Positions 13,799-25,215 of a stretch of 64,000 nt of DNA are shown here, one piece after another. This DNA is from Cytobacillus pseudoceanisediminis. GTDB taxonomy: Bacteria; Bacillota; Bacilli; Bacillales; Cytobacillaceae. Both the position numbers and the translations under genes were made by a program. The DNA lies in contig NZ_CP097349.1 in the NCBI RefSeq assembly GCF_023516215.1, positions 2,294,001 through 2,358,000 on the forward strand, given 5' to 3'. The notes below the pieces were generated by a model. The model worked only from the letters and a program-made list of their open reading frames with translations, was not told the DNA's origin and made no database searches. How positions within the stretch are numbered: the first letter of the stretch is position 1; every line of letters starts with the position of its first letter.

Positions 13799-14883
13799 GC
13801 TGCAGCACCTTCCTCTTTATGTGATTCAATCATTTGCAGGAATTGTTCAAATAATCCATTTGCATCCTCCGGTCCCGGTGAAGCCTCAGGGTGATATTGC
13901 ACAGTGAACGCCGGGACTTCTTTATGTTTCAAACCTTCAATCGTTCCATCGTTTAATGCAATATGTGTTACTTCCAGAGGACTACCCGAGATGGAGTTTT
14001 CTTCCACTGAATATCCATGGTTTTGAGATGTTAATGCGACTTTTCCGGTTTGCAAATCTTTTACCGGATGGTTTGAACCGCGATGGCCGAATTTCATTTT
14101 TTCTGTATTGGCACCGCATGCGAGGGCAAAAAGCTGATGTCCCAGGCAAATCCCAAAAATCGGCACGTTTCCTAACAGACCTTTAATCATTGTGATGGCT
14201 TCCGGAACATCTTTCGGGTCTCCCGGCCCATTTGAAAGCATAACCCCATCCGGGCTCATGCTGAGTATTTCTTCAGCTGTTGTATTATATGGTACAACAA
14301 TCACATCACAATCCCGTTTGTTTAATTCTCTTAAGATACCGTGTTTCATGCCGAAATCTACAAGGACTACCCTTCTGCCGCGTCCGGGGCTTGGATAAGG
14401 TGTCTTAGTTGAAACTTTCTTAACCTGATCGTTTCGCAGCTTGGTTGCCCGCAGTTTTTCTAAGATTAATTCCGGGTTTTCACTTATGCTGCAAATAGCA
14501 CCTTTCAGCGTACCATGCTGCCTGATAATCCTTGTTAATTTTCTAGTATCAATCCCAGCGATCCCAGGGATGTTTTTCATCTCAAAGTATTCAGCAATTG
14601 ACTGTTCATTTCTCCAGTTTGATGGAAACTCGCTTGCTTCTTTTACAATGAACCCGGAGATGGCAGGGGAGATGGATTCAAAATCATCTCGATTAATTCC
14701 ATAATTTCCGATTAAAGGGTATGTCAATGTTACAATTTGTCCACAGTAGGAAGGGTCAGAGAGAATTTCCTGATAACCCGTCATTCCTGTATTGAATACT
14801 ACCTCTCCAATCGAATTCGTATCGCTTCCAAAGCCTTTTCCAATAAAAATTGTTCCGTCTTCCAGAATCAGCTGTTTTTTCAT
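13777..14883 (-). CDS. carA: Carbamoyl-phosphate synthase, small (glutaminase) subunit
   Basis: Class I glutamine amidotransferase that hydrolyses glutamine and channels ammonia to CarB. From the ATG at 14881-14883 (after AGAAGGAGTG) it has 368 residues; an upstream in-frame start would lack that ribosome binding site. The catalytic cysteine sits in [14 protein letters not shown] and the His-Glu pair in [11 protein letters not shown]. The start overlaps the pyrC stop as ATGA, and the C terminus overlaps carB by 22 bases. Confidence 0.97.
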   Translation of the reverse strand: MKKQLILEDGTIFIGKGFGSDTNSIGEVVFNTGMTGYQEILSDPSYCGQIVTLTYPLIGNYGINRDDFESISPAISGFIVKEASEFPSNWRNEQSIAEYFEMKNIPGIAGIDTRKLTRIIRQHGTLKGAICSISENPELILEKLRATKLRNDQVKKVSTKTPYPSPGRGRRVVLVDFGMKHGILRELNKRDCDVIVVPYNTTAEEILSMSPDGVMLSNGPGDPKDVPEAITMIKGLLGNVPIFGICLGHQLFALACGANTEKMKFGHRGSNHPVKDLQTGKVALTSQNHGYSVEENSISGSPLEVTHIALNDGTIEGLKHKEVPAFTVQYHPEASPGPEDANGLFEQFLQMIESHKEEGAAACQSVQI

Positions 14884-16166
14884 GCTTTTACACTCCTTCT
14901 GTTCCAAACAATTTTTCCTTCAGCTATTGTCATGACTGGCCAGCCTTTACAATCCCAGCCAGTAAATGGCGTGTTTTTCCCTTTTGATAAGAACTGAACA
15001 GGGTCAATCTTTTCCTGGCGGTTTAGATCAAGCAGGACAAGATCAGCGATTCCACCTGCTTCCAATTTTCCTGATTGAATGCCGAATGCCTTTGCTGGCT
15101 TGATTGTTAAATAATCAATCAGCTGTTTTAGCGTGAATATTCCCTTCTCGACAAAGTGTGTGTATAGAAGCGGGAAGGCTGTCTCAAGTCCAACAATCCC
15201 AAAAGGCGCCAGCTCCATCCCCTCTTCTTTTTCCGCTGCTGTGTGAGGTGCATGGTCGGTCGCGATAAAATCAATCGTGCCGTCCAATAATCCTTCTATT
15301 AAGGCAGCTCGGTCATCTGCCCCTCTTAATGGAGGATTCATTTTAAAGTTTGCATCCAGACCTGGGATATCCTCTTCACATAGAAGGAGGTGATGAGGTG
15401 TCACTTCGGCCGTTACCTTGATGCCTGCCCGCTTTGCATCTCTTACCACCCTGACAGACTCTTTCGTGCTGATATGGCAGACATGATAATGGCAGCCAGC
15501 AGCTTCGGCAAGGAGTACATCCCTTGCGATTTGCACTGATTCACAGACGGAAGGGATACCATTTAAACCATTCTCTTTAGCAAAAACTCCATCATGTACG
15601 GAACCTTTGTTAATGAGGGTATTTTCTTCGCAGTGCGCAACAATCGGCATTCTTATCTCTGCGGCATTCCTCATTGCCTGCAGCATCATGGCTGCTGATT
15701 GAACCCCAACTCCGTCATCTGTAAAAGCAAACGCTCCAGCTTCTTTCAGTGCTTTAAAATCTGTTAATTCCTGGCCAAGCTCACGGATCGTAATCGATGC
15801 ATATGGCAAAACCTTGACCGACGCAGTCTCTTCAATACGGCAGTTCAATTTATCAAGCTGTTCTTTCGTATCAGGTACAGGCCGGGTATTCGGCATGGCA
15901 GCAACCGTTGTGAAACCGCCTTTGGCTGCTGCTTTAGTGCCAGTTTCAATGGTCTCTTTCTTTTCACCGCCAGGTTCACGCAAGTGTACATGGAGATCTA
16001 TAAAGCCTGGTGCAATCAATAAGCCTTCAGCATCAATCACTTCCTGTGCCTTTTCCTCGATACCTGCACCTATCCCGGCAATTTTTCCTGACTTTATGTA
16101 AATGTCAGTTTTTACAAAGTTCCCTTCTTTAGTAAGCAACTGGCCATTTTTGATTAATATTGACAT
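14880..16166 (-). CDS. pyrC: Dihydroorotase
   Basis: Zinc amidohydrolase that cyclises carbamoyl-aspartate to dihydroorotate. The ATG at 16164-16166 gives [11 protein letters not shown] and 428 residues, identical in length to B. subtilis PyrC. Metal ligands are visible in [11 protein letters not shown] (HxH), in AHCEEN and VCHIST, and in IATDHAPHT. In the sequence as given, pyrB reads straight into it without a stop, which would make a 700-plus-residue fusion; I treat this as a frameshift in pyrB (see pyrB). The stop overlaps the carA start. Confidence 0.96.
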   Translation of the reverse strand: MSILIKNGQLLTKEGNFVKTDIYIKSGKIAGIGAGIEEKAQEVIDAEGLLIAPGFIDLHVHLREPGGEKKETIETGTKAAAKGGFTTVAAMPNTRPVPDTKEQLDKLNCRIEETASVKVLPYASITIRELGQELTDFKALKEAGAFAFTDDGVGVQSAAMMLQAMRNAAEIRMPIVAHCEENTLINKGSVHDGVFAKENGLNGIPSVCESVQIARDVLLAEAAGCHYHVCHISTKESVRVVRDAKRAGIKVTAEVTPHHLLLCEEDIPGLDANFKMNPPLRGADDRAALIEGLLDGTIDFIATDHAPHTAAEKEEGMELAPFGIVGLETAFPLLYTHFVEKGIFTLKQLIDYLTIKPAKAFGIQSGKLEAGGIADLVLLDLNRQEKIDPVQFLSKGKNTPFTGWDCKGWPVMTIAEGKIVWNRRSVKA

Positions 16167-17066
16167 GATTAGCTCCCCTTCAATATGTTCAATCGATCTT
16201 TTTAGTACAGCCATTCGGATGTACACACCATTTTGCATTTGTTTGAAGATTCTGGAACGCTCACATTCCACCAGGCAATCTGCTATTTCCACACCCCGAT
16301 TTACAGGGGCCGGATGCATGATAATGCTGTTTGGCTTCATTTTTGTTTCACGCTCTTCTGTAAGGCCGTATGCCAGGTGGTATTCTTCAGCCGTTTGATT
16401 GGCTTTGGATTCATGCCGCTCATGCTGGATTCTCAGCAGCATGACAGCATCAGCGGTTTCAATAGCTGTATCAACATCTTCATACATGCCATTTTCAAGC
16501 AATTCTTCATTGAACCATTCTTTTGGTCCGGAGAAAACAACCTTCGCACCGAGCCGGACAAGTGCATCTGCATTGGATCTTGCGACACGGCTATGGGCAA
16601 TATCACCGATGATGGCTACTTTTAATCCTTCAAAGGAACCGAATTCCTGTTTAATTGTCAGCAGGTCTAGCAGGGATTGTGTTGGATGGTGGCCGCAGCC
16701 ATCCCCTGCATTAAGGATAGAAACACCGCTTTTATCTGTTAATTCGTCAAAGTAGCGGTCCTGGCTATGGCGAATGACTACTGCATGCACTCCGATTGCT
16801 TCAAGTGTTTTTACCGTATCGTATAGTGACTCACCCTTCGATACACTTGACGTACTGACTTCAAATGGGATTATGTCCAATCCAAGCCGCCTTTCCGCAA
16901 CTTCAAAGCTGCACTTTGTCCTTGTGCTATTCTCAAAAAAGAGGTTGGCGACAAAAACCTTTTGTTCAGGAGTCCATGTTCCGCCGTTTAAAAAGTATTG
17001 TGCATCATTAAGTATTTTATTGATTTCTTTAATCTCTAGCTCTGAGGTAGTGAGCAAATGTTTCAA
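16129..17066 (-). CDS. pyrB: Aspartate carbamoyltransferase, catalytic subunit, with a 3' frameshift
   Basis: Condenses carbamoyl phosphate with aspartate, the committed step of the pathway. The carbamoyl-phosphate loop [11 protein letters not shown] and the HPTQSLLDL and MHPAPVNRG motifs are present. The start is TTG at 17064-17066, following GAGGAGG at good spacing. As written, the frame runs on into pyrC through a four-base run at 16175-16178. Adding one base gives an end [17 protein letters not shown] and a stop at 16129-16131, overlapping pyrC. I recall the B. subtilis pyrB stop overlapping the pyrC start in this same relative frame. The end coordinate assumes that repair. Confidence 0.92.
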
Positions 17067-17082
17067 TTTTTTCCTCCTCTTC

Positions 17083-17202
17083 AAAAAAAGCACCCTGCCG
17101 ATTTGGTCAGGGTGCTGCAAAGTTGAGGCAGCCAGATATACGGATACACTGATCCCCGTATAGCAGGTTTGCCGCCAACACCCTTATAAGCCTCTCGGGA
17201 CT
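17083..17202 (-). promoter_or_regulatory. PyrR-dependent transcription attenuator, pyrP-pyrB interval
   Basis: On the transcript AGTCCCGAGAGGCT (17189-17202) matches the PyrR-binding loop consensus ARUCCNGNGAGGYU. It is followed by a stem with CACCCTG and CAGGGTG and a U7 tail (17083-17116), the intrinsic terminator. When UMP rises, PyrR binding stabilises the anti-antiterminator and favours termination. This is the third of three such elements in the operon. Confidence 0.93.
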
Positions 17203-17215
17203 TAGTTAAAAAGCG

Positions 17216-18517
17216 TTAAGCTACATTATTTTTTTCATTTTCAGCTTCAAACATATCTTCCTTAGCCTCTTCTCTTCCAGGGAGAATCAGGTTCAGGAGA
17301 ACGCCGCTGATCGCTGCCAGAGCCATTCCTTCCAGTTTGAATGCCCAAATTTCGATATGGGCTCCGCCAATTCCGAGTACAAGGATGACGGATGCGATAA
17401 CCAGGTTACGGTTGTTTCCAAAATCCACCTTGCTGTCAACAAGCATTCTTAATCCTGATGAAGCGATGATCCCGAACAGCAGGATCGACACGCCGCCCAT
17501 TACTGGAGTAGGGATCGAGCTGATCAGTGCTGTTACCTTGCCAATGAATCCGAAGATGATGGCGATGACTGCAGCACCTGCCAGTACATAGACACTGTAT
17601 ATTTTTGTGATGGCCAGTACGCCAATGTTTTCACCGTAAGTTGTCTTTGGCGGACCCCCGATTAATGCCGAGATCATTGTTCCTGTTCCATCAGCAAGGA
17701 TGGAGCGGTGAAGACCCGGTTCTTTAATATAGTCTCTCCCAACTACTTTTCCAAGGACAAGCTGATGACCGATATGTTCAGAGATTGTCACAACAGCCAC
17801 CGGAATCATTAGAAGTGCCAGATCCAGGGTTATCCTCACTTCATAATCAGCGAACGGAATTATGAACTCCGGCATTTCGAACCAGGCTGCCTGCTGTACA
17901 AGTGAGAAGTCTATAAGGCCCACAGCCAGTGAGTAAACATACCCGATGATGATACCTGCAAGAATCGGCACCATGCTGAGCATTCCTTTTGCATAGATGG
18001 AGAAGATAATTGTTGCACCTAAAGTGATGAGCGCCGCTGAAAAATGCAGCATGCTGTATTCACCCGTTTCAGGGTTGTTCATGGCCATACCGACTGCTGT
18101 GCCTGCTAATGCCAAACCGATTACGATGATAACCGGGCCGACCACGATGGGTGGAAGCAGATTCATAATCCAGCGGTAGCCTGCTTTTTTGATGATTAAT
18201 GCTACGGCTCCATATACTAGCCCTGCCATAAAGCTTCCGATCATGGCAGCACCTGGTCCGCCAGCTGCTTTTGCTGCTATGATCGGAGCAATGAAAGCGA
18301 AAGATGACCCTAAGTATGCCGGTACCTGCCATTTTGTTATGATGAGGAAAGCGATTGTTGCCAGTCCGCTTGAGATTAAAGCTATGGCAGGATTTAATCC
18401 TACTAAGAAAGGTACAAGTATAGTGGCTCCGAACATTGCGAATAAGTGCTGTAAACTTAATGTCAGCCAATGGGCTGGTTTTGGAACATCTTTTATATCT
18501 AGAATAGGCTTATGCAT
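17216..18517 (-). CDS. pyrP: Uracil permease (NCS2 family)
   Basis: Proton-coupled uracil uptake across the cytoplasmic membrane. The 433-residue protein is strongly hydrophobic with about a dozen membrane segments. Family landmarks are the N-terminal QHLFAMFGATILVPFLVGLNP region, the GGPPKTTYGENIG motif near residue 285 and the TPVMGG segment. It is the second gene of the operon between pyrR and pyrB, with a PyrR attenuator on each side, exactly as in B. subtilis. The frame is intact. Confidence 0.97.
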   Translation of the reverse strand: MHKPILDIKDVPKPAHWLTLSLQHLFAMFGATILVPFLVGLNPAIALISSGLATIAFLIITKWQVPAYLGSSFAFIAPIIAAKAAGGPGAAMIGSFMAGLVYGAVALIIKKAGYRWIMNLLPPIVVGPVIIVIGLALAGTAVGMAMNNPETGEYSMLHFSAALITLGATIIFSIYAKGMLSMVPILAGIIIGYVYSLAVGLIDFSLVQQAAWFEMPEFIIPFADYEVRITLDLALLMIPVAVVTISEHIGHQLVLGKVVGRDYIKEPGLHRSILADGTGTMISALIGGPPKTTYGENIGVLAITKIYSVYVLAGAAVIAIIFGFIGKVTALISSIPTPVMGGVSILLFGIIASSGLRMLVDSKVDFGNNRNLVIASVILVLGIGGAHIEIWAFKLEGMALAAISGVLLNLILPGREEAKEDMFEAENEKNNVA

Positions 18518-18542
18518 CCCAATCTCTCCTCTTCATTTTATT

Positions 18543-18639
18543 AAAAAACCCTCCTTGCCAGATCCGCAAAGAGGGTATAAGAGCACAGCAAAAGACAGAC
18601 TGCTTCTGCTGAGTTCCCCTTTGCCAGCCTCTCTGGACT
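18543..18639 (-). promoter_or_regulatory. PyrR-dependent attenuator, pyrR-pyrP interval
   Basis: The PyrR loop AGTCCAGAGAGGCT is at 18626-18639. The terminator at 18543-18576 pairs ACCCTCTTTGC with GCAAGGAGGGT (one G-U pair) and ends in U6. The pyrP start lies just downstream. Confidence 0.93.
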
Positions 18640-18656
18640 GCATTTAAAAGGGCTAT

Positions 18657-19207
<551 letters not shown>

Positions 19208-19250
19208 TCACCTCTATTATCTGATTCTCTTCTGTTAATGTTATATATAT

Positions 19251-19358
19251 AAAAAACCCTCTCACCGATCGGGCGAGAGGGTAAACGATTCTGCTGCTGC
19301 AGAATAAGGGATACAAATTTCCTTATTCAATCCGTTTCCTTCCCAGCCTCACGGGACT
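19251..19358 (-). promoter_or_regulatory. PyrR-dependent attenuator, pyrR leader
   Basis: The PyrR loop AGTCCCGTGAGGCT is at 19345-19358. The terminator at 19251-19282 pairs ACCCTCTC with GAGAGGGT and ends in U6. It lies in the 5' leader between the promoter and pyrR and gives the first feedback point. Confidence 0.93.
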
Positions 19359-19386
19359 GTTTTAAAGGACTTATTCAACTATTGTC

Positions 19387-19415
19387 ATCTTAAAGCACAA
19401 TTGGACAATTGTCAA
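19387..19415 (-). promoter_or_regulatory. Sigma-A promoter of the pyr operon
   Basis: TTGACA (19410-19415), a 17-bp spacer and TAAGAT (19387-19392) on the minus strand. It is close to consensus and correctly placed about 30 bases before the first PyrR loop. The -35 box overlaps the last bases of the rluD-family gene. Confidence 0.88.
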
Positions 19416-20323
19416 CGATTATTTGCCAGTTTATCTAATAGCTCCTCGAAATAAGCAGGTATAGATGCCTCAAATTCTAGGTACTCTCCTGTTCTTGGAT
19501 GTTCAAATCCAAGAACACCTGCATGCAGTGCCTGTCCGCCAATATCAAGAGTCTTTCTTGGACCGTATTTAGGATCTCCTGCCAGAGGATAGCCAATATA
19601 TTTCATATGAACACGGATTTGATGAGTTCTTCCCGTTTCCAGCTGGCATTCCACCAGTGTGAAATCCCTGAAACGCTCCAGGACCTGAAAATGAGTAACC
19701 GCATGTTTTCCATTGTCAACAACGGTCATGCTTTGACGGTCTTTGGGATCGCGGGCAATAGGCGCATCAATCGTACCATAATCATGGGGAATAACTCCAT
19801 GAACAACGGCACGGTACTTACGTGTAACCGTTTTATTCATCAGCTGGTTCACAAGACTTTCATGTGCCATATCATTCTTAGCAACCATAAGAAGTCCTGA
19901 TGTATCTTTATCGATTCTATGAACGATTCCTGGCCTCATAACCCCATTAATTCCTGAAAGATCTGTGCAATGTGCCATAAGTCCATTAACAAGAGTGCCA
20001 GTACCATGCCCGGCTGCCGGATGGACCACCATTCCTTTTGGTTTGTTTACCACCAGGACATCTTTATCTTCATAATAAATATCCAGATCCATTTTTTCCG
20101 GCACGACATCTAATTCCTCAGGTTCAGGAATTGATATTTCAATTTTATCATTTGCCGTACATTTGTAATTGGTTTTCGGCTTCTGCCCATTTACAAGGAC
20201 ATTGCCGTCTTTGATCCATTGCTGAACCTGCGTTCTTGACCAATCCGCATTCAGTGTGGATAACACTTTATCTATTCTTTCTCCTGCCTGTTCATCAGGA
20301 ATGATGTGTTCCATTTTCTCCAT
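19412..20323 (-). CDS. ylyB: RluA/RluD-family 23S rRNA pseudouridine synthase
   Basis: Isomerises uridines in RNA, by family probably the helix 69 sites of 23S rRNA. It has an N-terminal S4 domain ([24 protein letters not shown]) and a catalytic domain with [15 protein letters not shown], which contains the catalytic aspartate, plus the [11 protein letters not shown] motif. The chosen ATG at 20321-20323 follows AAGGAG at 7-base spacing and gives 303 residues. It overlaps lspA by 29 bases. The position between lspA and pyrR matches B. subtilis ylyB. The exact target sites are inferred. Confidence 0.93.
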   Translation of the reverse strand: MEKMEHIIPDEQAGERIDKVLSTLNADWSRTQVQQWIKDGNVLVNGQKPKTNYKCTANDKIEISIPEPEELDVVPEKMDLDIYYEDKDVLVVNKPKGMVVHPAAGHGTGTLVNGLMAHCTDLSGINGVMRPGIVHRIDKDTSGLLMVAKNDMAHESLVNQLMNKTVTRKYRAVVHGVIPHDYGTIDAPIARDPKDRQSMTVVDNGKHAVTHFQVLERFRDFTLVECQLETGRTHQIRVHMKYIGYPLAGDPKYGPRKTLDIGGQALHAGVLGFEHPRTGEYLEFEASIPAYFEELLDKLANNR

Positions 20324-20792
20324 AAGATTTCTCCTTTTTCTTTGCTTCTCTCTCTTCAAGCAGCATCTGAATCATCAATAATCCTACACCAATGACCAGT
20401 GCCGAGTCAGCAATATTGAAAACGGGAAAGTCATAGCCAAAAATATAAGTGTTTACAAAATCCACCACTTCTTTTCGAAATACCCTGTCAATAAAGTTTC
20501 CAATCGCTCCGCCCAGCATCAGGCCCAAAGAGACTCCAAGAAGCAATTTGCCTTTGGCTGCTTTTTGAATGTAATAAATGATACCAATTATGACAATAAC
20601 GGTTATTACGTAGAAAAACCACATTTGCCCCTGCAGGATGCCCCAGGCAGCGCCACGGTTGCGGTGCGATGTAATATAAAGAAAGTCCTCAATAACTTTA
20701 ACACTTTCCCCTAATTCAAAGTTCTTAACAATCAGCCATTTCGTAAACTGATCAAGTGCTATCACGAACAATGCAATTATGTAATAAAACAC
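20295..20792 (-). CDS. lspA: Lipoprotein signal peptidase II
   Basis: Membrane aspartyl protease that removes signal peptides from diacylglyceryl-prolipoproteins. About 165 residues with four membrane segments. The catalytic aspartates are in [13 protein letters not shown] and in [14 protein letters not shown], both family signatures. I chose GTG at 20790-20792 ([15 protein letters not shown]) because it aligns with the B. subtilis N terminus and has GGGGG upstream; a TTG 15 bases earlier is the alternative. The charged C terminus REAKKKEK lies in the cytoplasm and overlaps the next gene. Confidence 0.95.
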   Translation of the reverse strand: MFYYIIALFVIALDQFTKWLIVKNFELGESVKVIEDFLYITSHRNRGAAWGILQGQMWFFYVITVIVIIGIIYYIQKAAKGKLLLGVSLGLMLGGAIGNFIDRVFRKEVVDFVNTYIFGYDFPVFNIADSALVIGVGLLMIQMLLEEREAKKKEKSYGENGTHHS

Positions 20793-20871
20793 AAAGGCAA
20801 CCCCCAAATCTCATATCATTACCTTTGCATTTTAGCACAAACTGAATAAAAAACACAGCACACGCCTAAAC

Positions 20872-21159
20872 TCAGTGGAAAATAGATTTTCTGTAGAATT
20901 TCCCAAGCCTGCTGCAATCCTCCATTGTTTTTAAAGTAGGGATCATATGAAGCAAATCTGACGGGAGCAGCTCACCTGAAATTTCACATATGCCAAAGCT
21001 TCCAGTTTCAATTTTGCTGAGTGTTTGCTCGATATCATGCAGTTCTTCCAATAAAATAGGTTTTATCAAAGCGGAACTATTGCCTTCCATTAGTCTTTCC
21101 AATATTTCCTGTCTTGTATTACGGAGTTCTGTATATAGCCCTTCTGCCTTTGCATCCAT
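20872..21159 (-). CDS. ylyA: DksA/TraR-like small protein YlyA, without a complete zinc finger
   Basis: A 95-residue coiled-coil protein located between ileS and lspA, where B. subtilis has ylyA, a DksA-like RNA polymerase-associated protein. Residues 1-50 form a charged helix pair (LRNTRQEILERL, LLEELHDIEQTL) and the ETGSFGICEISGE segment matches the DksA/TraR motif around the first zinc cysteine. The partner cysteines are missing: only one lies in this segment and one further on. The product is shorter than B. subtilis YlyA (about 124 residues). Identity rests on position and this motif. Confidence 0.75.
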   Translation of the reverse strand: MDAKAEGLYTELRNTRQEILERLMEGNSSALIKPILLEELHDIEQTLSKIETGSFGICEISGELLPSDLLHMIPTLKTMEDCSRLGKFYRKSIFH

Positions 21160-21319
21160 GCCGTTTCCTCCGTTCTATGATGTTTACTTTATTATCTTCT
21201 CGGAACGGATTTCAGACACGGGCAAACTTTTAGCAAACGGCACAACATTTAGTGAAGGTGGAATTATTTATAAAATGGATTTCGCATTCGCCTTAGGATA
21301 AAAAAGAACGTCATTTATC

Positions 21320-21353
21320 AAAAAAAACAGTCCCCCAAATATTTGAGGGACTG
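21320..21353 (-). terminator. Terminator after ileS
   Basis: The minus strand has CAGTCCCTCAAAT facing ATTTGGGGGACTG, a 13-base dyad with one G-U pair, and a run of eight U. It begins a few bases past the ileS stop codon. Confidence 0.88.
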
Positions 21354-21360
21354 CAGGTAT

Positions 21361-24132
21361 TTAAGCCAAGTGGCTATAATTATTCTTTACAACCTCAGCA
21401 CAGCGGGGGCAAAGAGTGTCATAGCCTTCTGTCTGGCCGACTTCTGGAGTAACTGTCCAGCAGCGATCACATGTTTCGCCTTCTGCTTTGGAAACCACAA
21501 TTGCAGTATTTTCAAATTTCACGGCATTTTCAGGTGCATCTGACAGGCTGCCTGCAACCTCAAATCCAGAAACGATAAAGATTTGCTGAAGATTTTCCTG
21601 AATTGAATCCAGCAGGCTCTTTGCTTGATCGTTTACATAAAGTGTCACTTTAGCAGTCAGAGATTTGCCGATCACCTTTTCATTACGCGCTTCCTCCAAT
21701 GCTTTAAGAACATCATTGCGAAGCTTCATAAATGCAGTCCACTTTTCTTCCAGCTGTTTCGCGTTCGGAAGCTCTTGATATTCAGGCATATCCGTCAATT
21801 GTACACTTACTTCCTTCACATTCGGAATAAAGCTCCAAACTTCATCTGAAGTATGGGAAAGGATAGGTGCAACAAGTTTTGTCAAAGCAATAAGGCTCTC
21901 ATATAAAACAGTTTGGATAGCACGGCGTTCTGCATTATCTTTCGCTTCAATGTATAGGACATCTTTTGCAAAATCAAGATAGAATGCACTTAGATCCAAT
22001 GTACAGAAATTATTGACAGCATGGTAGATGCTGGCAAATTCATAGCGGTCATAAGACTCGCGAACATTCTTGATCAGTTTATTCAGCTTAACAAGCATAA
22101 ACTGGTCAACTTCACGCAGGTTTTCAAATGAAACCGAGTCTGTTGCCGGGTTAAAATCATCCAGATTTCCAAGCAAGAAGCGGAACGTATTGCGGATCTT
22201 TCTATATACTTCTGCAACCTGCTTCAGAATAGCATCAGATACCCGGACATCTGCCTGATAATCAACTGACGCCACCCATAAACGCAGAATGTCAGCACCA
22301 AGCTGATTCATGACTTTTGCCGGAACAACTACGTTTCCGATGGATTTACTCATTTTTCTTCCTTCGCCATCAAGTGTGAACCCGTGGCTCAGGACACCTT
22401 TATAAGGAGCTTTGCCTGTTACTGCTACAGCAGTTGAAAGTGAAGAGTTAAACCAGCCTCGGTATTGATCAGAGCCTTCAAGGTATAAATCTGCAGGACG
22501 CTGTAAATCGTCGCGCTCTAAAAGAACTGCCTGATGGGAAGAACCGGAATCAAACCACACGTCCATGATATCCGTTTCTTTTGTAAACTGGCCATTCGGG
22601 CTTCCTGGATGTGTAAATCCTTCAGGCAGCAGTTCTTTCGCTTCTCTCTCGAACCAGATGTTCGAACCATGTTCACGGAAAAGATTAGACACATGTTCAA
22701 TGGTTTCATCTGTGATAATTTCTTCTCCATTTTCCGCATAAAAGACAGGAATTGGCACGCCCCATACACGCTGTCGGGAGATGCACCAATCACCGCGGTC
22801 CCTGACCATGTTAAATAGTCTTGTCTCGCCCCATGCAGGATACCAATTTGTTTCCTTAACAGCTTCCAGAAGTTCATTGCGGAAATCTTTAATGGATGCA
22901 AACCATTGGGCAGTAGCACGGAAAATAACTGGTTTTTTCGTTCTCCAGTCATGCGGATAAGAGTGAGTAATAAAAGTAAGTTTTAATAAAGCCCCGGCTT
23001 CCTCAAGTTTTTCAGTAATCGGCTTATTGGCTGCATCATAGAATAAACCTTCAAAGCCAGGAGCTTCACTAGTCATGTTTCCTTTATCATCAACCGGGCA
23101 TAATACGTCTAACCCGTATTTCATGCCTACATGGAAATCGTCTTCCCCATGGCCAGGGGCAGTGTGAACACACCCAGTACCAGCATCAGTTGTAACATGC
23201 TCACCCAGCATGACAAGGGAATCACGGCCATAAAGGGGATGCTCGGCAACTACATTTTCGAGGTCGGTCCCTTTTACTGATTGGACAACTTTATAGTCTT
23301 CCCATTCAAATTCTTTAGCCACTGAAGCCAGTAAATCTTCAGCAACCATAAACTTTTTGCTGTTTGCCTCAACTACACTATAGGTAAGGTCCGGATGAAT
23401 TGAAATTCCAAGGTTTGCCGGGATAGTCCATGGAGTAGTAGTCCAGATGACAATATGAGTGTCCTGATCCAATACGTTCTTGCCATCTTTTACTTTAAAA
23501 GCAACATAGATGGACGGTGAACGCTTATCTTTATACTCAATTTCAGCTTCAGCCAGAGCTGATTCAGATGATGGTGACCAATATACAGGCTTTTTGCCTT
23601 TGTAGATATAGCCTTTTTTCGCCATTTCCCCAAATACTTTTATTTGCTGGGCTTCGTACTCAGGCTTTAGAGTGATGTATGGATTCTCCCAGTCACCGCG
23701 GACGCCTAAGCGCTTAAATTGACCGCGCTGGCTGTCAATCTGCTCGTATGCATACTCTTCACAAAGCTTGCGGAACTCAGCAATACTCATTTCTTTCCGC
23801 TTTACGCCTTTGTTTGTCAAGGCCTGCTCAATTGGCAAACCATGTGTATCCCAGCCAGGAACATATGGAGCATTATAGCCTGTCATTGACTTAGAGCGTA
23901 CGATGAAATCCTTTAAGATTTTATTCAGCGCATGGCCGATGTGGATGTCGCCATTCGCATATGGAGGACCATCATGCAGAACAAACATTGGACGGCCTTT
24001 GGTCCGTTCCTGGACCTTCTCATAAATATTCATCTCTTCCCATTTTGCCTGAATTTCTGGTTCGCGCTTTGGTAGATTGCCGCGCATTGGGAATTCGGTT
24101 TTTGGCATTAATAAACTATCTTTGTAATCCAT
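21361..24132 (-). CDS. ileS: Isoleucyl-tRNA synthetase
   Basis: Charges tRNA-Ile and edits misactivated valine. The 923-residue protein is intact. The class I signatures HIGHALNK (near residue 65) and KMSKS are present, along with the bacterial C-terminal zinc module CDRCW...CPRC near residue 900. The N terminus [19 protein letters not shown] is typical of Gram-positive IleS. It is preceded by an isoleucine T-box leader with its own sigma-A promoter, so its expression should rise when uncharged tRNA-Ile accumulates. Confidence 0.98.
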   Translation of the reverse strand: MDYKDSLLMPKTEFPMRGNLPKREPEIQAKWEEMNIYEKVQERTKGRPMFVLHDGPPYANGDIHIGHALNKILKDFIVRSKSMTGYNAPYVPGWDTHGLPIEQALTNKGVKRKEMSIAEFRKLCEEYAYEQIDSQRGQFKRLGVRGDWENPYITLKPEYEAQQIKVFGEMAKKGYIYKGKKPVYWSPSSESALAEAEIEYKDKRSPSIYVAFKVKDGKNVLDQDTHIVIWTTTPWTIPANLGISIHPDLTYSVVEANSKKFMVAEDLLASVAKEFEWEDYKVVQSVKGTDLENVVAEHPLYGRDSLVMLGEHVTTDAGTGCVHTAPGHGEDDFHVGMKYGLDVLCPVDDKGNMTSEAPGFEGLFYDAANKPITEKLEEAGALLKLTFITHSYPHDWRTKKPVIFRATAQWFASIKDFRNELLEAVKETNWYPAWGETRLFNMVRDRGDWCISRQRVWGVPIPVFYAENGEEIITDETIEHVSNLFREHGSNIWFEREAKELLPEGFTHPGSPNGQFTKETDIMDVWFDSGSSHQAVLLERDDLQRPADLYLEGSDQYRGWFNSSLSTAVAVTGKAPYKGVLSHGFTLDGEGRKMSKSIGNVVVPAKVMNQLGADILRLWVASVDYQADVRVSDAILKQVAEVYRKIRNTFRFLLGNLDDFNPATDSVSFENLREVDQFMLVKLNKLIKNVRESYDRYEFASIYHAVNNFCTLDLSAFYLDFAKDVLYIEAKDNAERRAIQTVLYESLIALTKLVAPILSHTSDEVWSFIPNVKEVSVQLTDMPEYQELPNAKQLEEKWTAFMKLRNDVLKALEEARNEKVIGKSLTAKVTLYVNDQAKSLLDSIQENLQQIFIVSGFEVAGSLSDAPENAVKFENTAIVVSKAEGETCDRCWTVTPEVGQTEGYDTLCPRCAEVVKNNYSHLA

Positions 24133-24205
24133 TCCTTTGCCTCCTGTTTATAACTCATTAAATACCATGATAGCCAATGAGAGCTGATAAAAACCACAGT
24201 AAAAT

Positions 24206-24509
24206 ACAAAAAAACCTTCCCATCCCAAAAAGGGACGAGAAGGTTATATTCTCCCGCGGTACCACCCTTGTAGATGAAAAATGATTGTATTTCATCCGCT
24301 CAAAGAATTCTTAACGTGAATGAACCGCCTTGGCCTACTGATGGTTATACGTTCGGCAAGGAACTCAAGGGTGATTTTCCAGCTTTTGCTTATACCCGGG
24401 CTTCCACCATCCCCGGCTCGCTTACAGAGTAAGAATGCCATTCTGTACATAAGCTTTGAAAGACTGTACTGTCCCTCTCATTGTTGATAAACATCGTATT
24501 TTACTTTGT
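24206..24509 (-). promoter_or_regulatory. T-box riboswitch (isoleucine) in the ileS leader
   Basis: The T-box sequence AGGGTGGTACCGCGGGAGA is at 24250-24268, followed by an intrinsic terminator with a U7 tail (24208-24244). The Stem I region carries a plausible specifier: an ATC isoleucine codon in GAAAATCACC at 24373-24375. Uncharged tRNA-Ile pairing with both parts should stabilise the antiterminator. Confidence 0.95.
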
Positions 24510-24515
24510 TTTAAA

Positions 24516-24545
24516 ATTATATGCGATATTTCCAGCTTTCGTCAA
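24516..24545 (-). promoter_or_regulatory. Sigma-A promoter of ileS
   Basis: TTGACG (24540-24545), an 18-bp spacer and a perfect TATAAT (24516-24521) on the minus strand, just before the T-box leader. The -35 overlaps the divIVA stop codon. Confidence 0.85.
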
Positions 24546-25059
24546 GCCAGTGATTCTTCTTCTTCTCTTAATGACTTAAGTTCAGTGGAATCCAGCTTAT
24601 ATTCCATTAAATGATCCCAATCATCGTTGTTTAGCATATCCAGCTGTGCTTCAACAAGCATCTTGAAACGTGTTCGGAATACTTTGGACTGTTTCTTTAA
24701 ATCTTCAATATCCAGTGCGATTTTTCTCGCTTTAGACAGGGATTCGTTCACAATTCTGTCAGCATTCTTTTCAGCTTCTTTAATGATTAGCTTCGCTTCT
24801 TTATGGGCATTGCGCTTTACTTCCTCTGCTGCTTCCTGTGCAACCACAATAGATTTATTAAGTGTTTCTTCAATTGTAGTAAAGTGGCCTATGCGTTCGT
24901 TTGTATCATTGAGCTTTTCTTCAAGCTCCTTTTTTCCCTGATCAGGATTTCGTAGTCCTTTATGATCTGGTCGAGGAATTCGTTTACTTCATCTTCGTCA
25001 TAACCGCGGAATCCTTTGCTGAATTCCTTGTTATGAATATCTAACGGTGTTAATGGCAT
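24542..25059 (-). CDS. divIVA: Cell-division initiation protein DivIVA, frameshifted
   Basis: Coiled-coil protein that recognises negatively curved membrane at poles and septa, positions MinJ/MinCD and anchors the chromosome origin in sporulation. The N terminus MPLTPLDIHNKEFSKGFRGY (start 25057-25059, after GGGAGGTGG) is the membrane-binding domain; from about residue 60 the protein is long coiled coil. The frame breaks at a six-base run at 24930-24935; one more base gives ILIREKKELEEKLND and 172 residues. It lies between ylmH and ileS as in B. subtilis. Confidence 0.94.
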
Positions 25060-25215
25060 GTGTGCCACCTCCCAGGTCTGTTGATCTTATGTAAATTGGT
25101 TTGAGCCTGCTGGTTCATTTTAATTATAGCAGACTCCGTAGTCTTTTGATTATTTATTCGACAGGTTGTTTCAAATTCCTTCAAGATTATAAAAAATTTT
25201 ATCTGTTTGCTTAAG

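Noticed and set aside
14880..17120. A single 746-residue PyrB-PyrC fusion protein
   Set aside because: The junction sits at a short G run, and one added base yields separate genes with an overlap of the kind I recall from B. subtilis.
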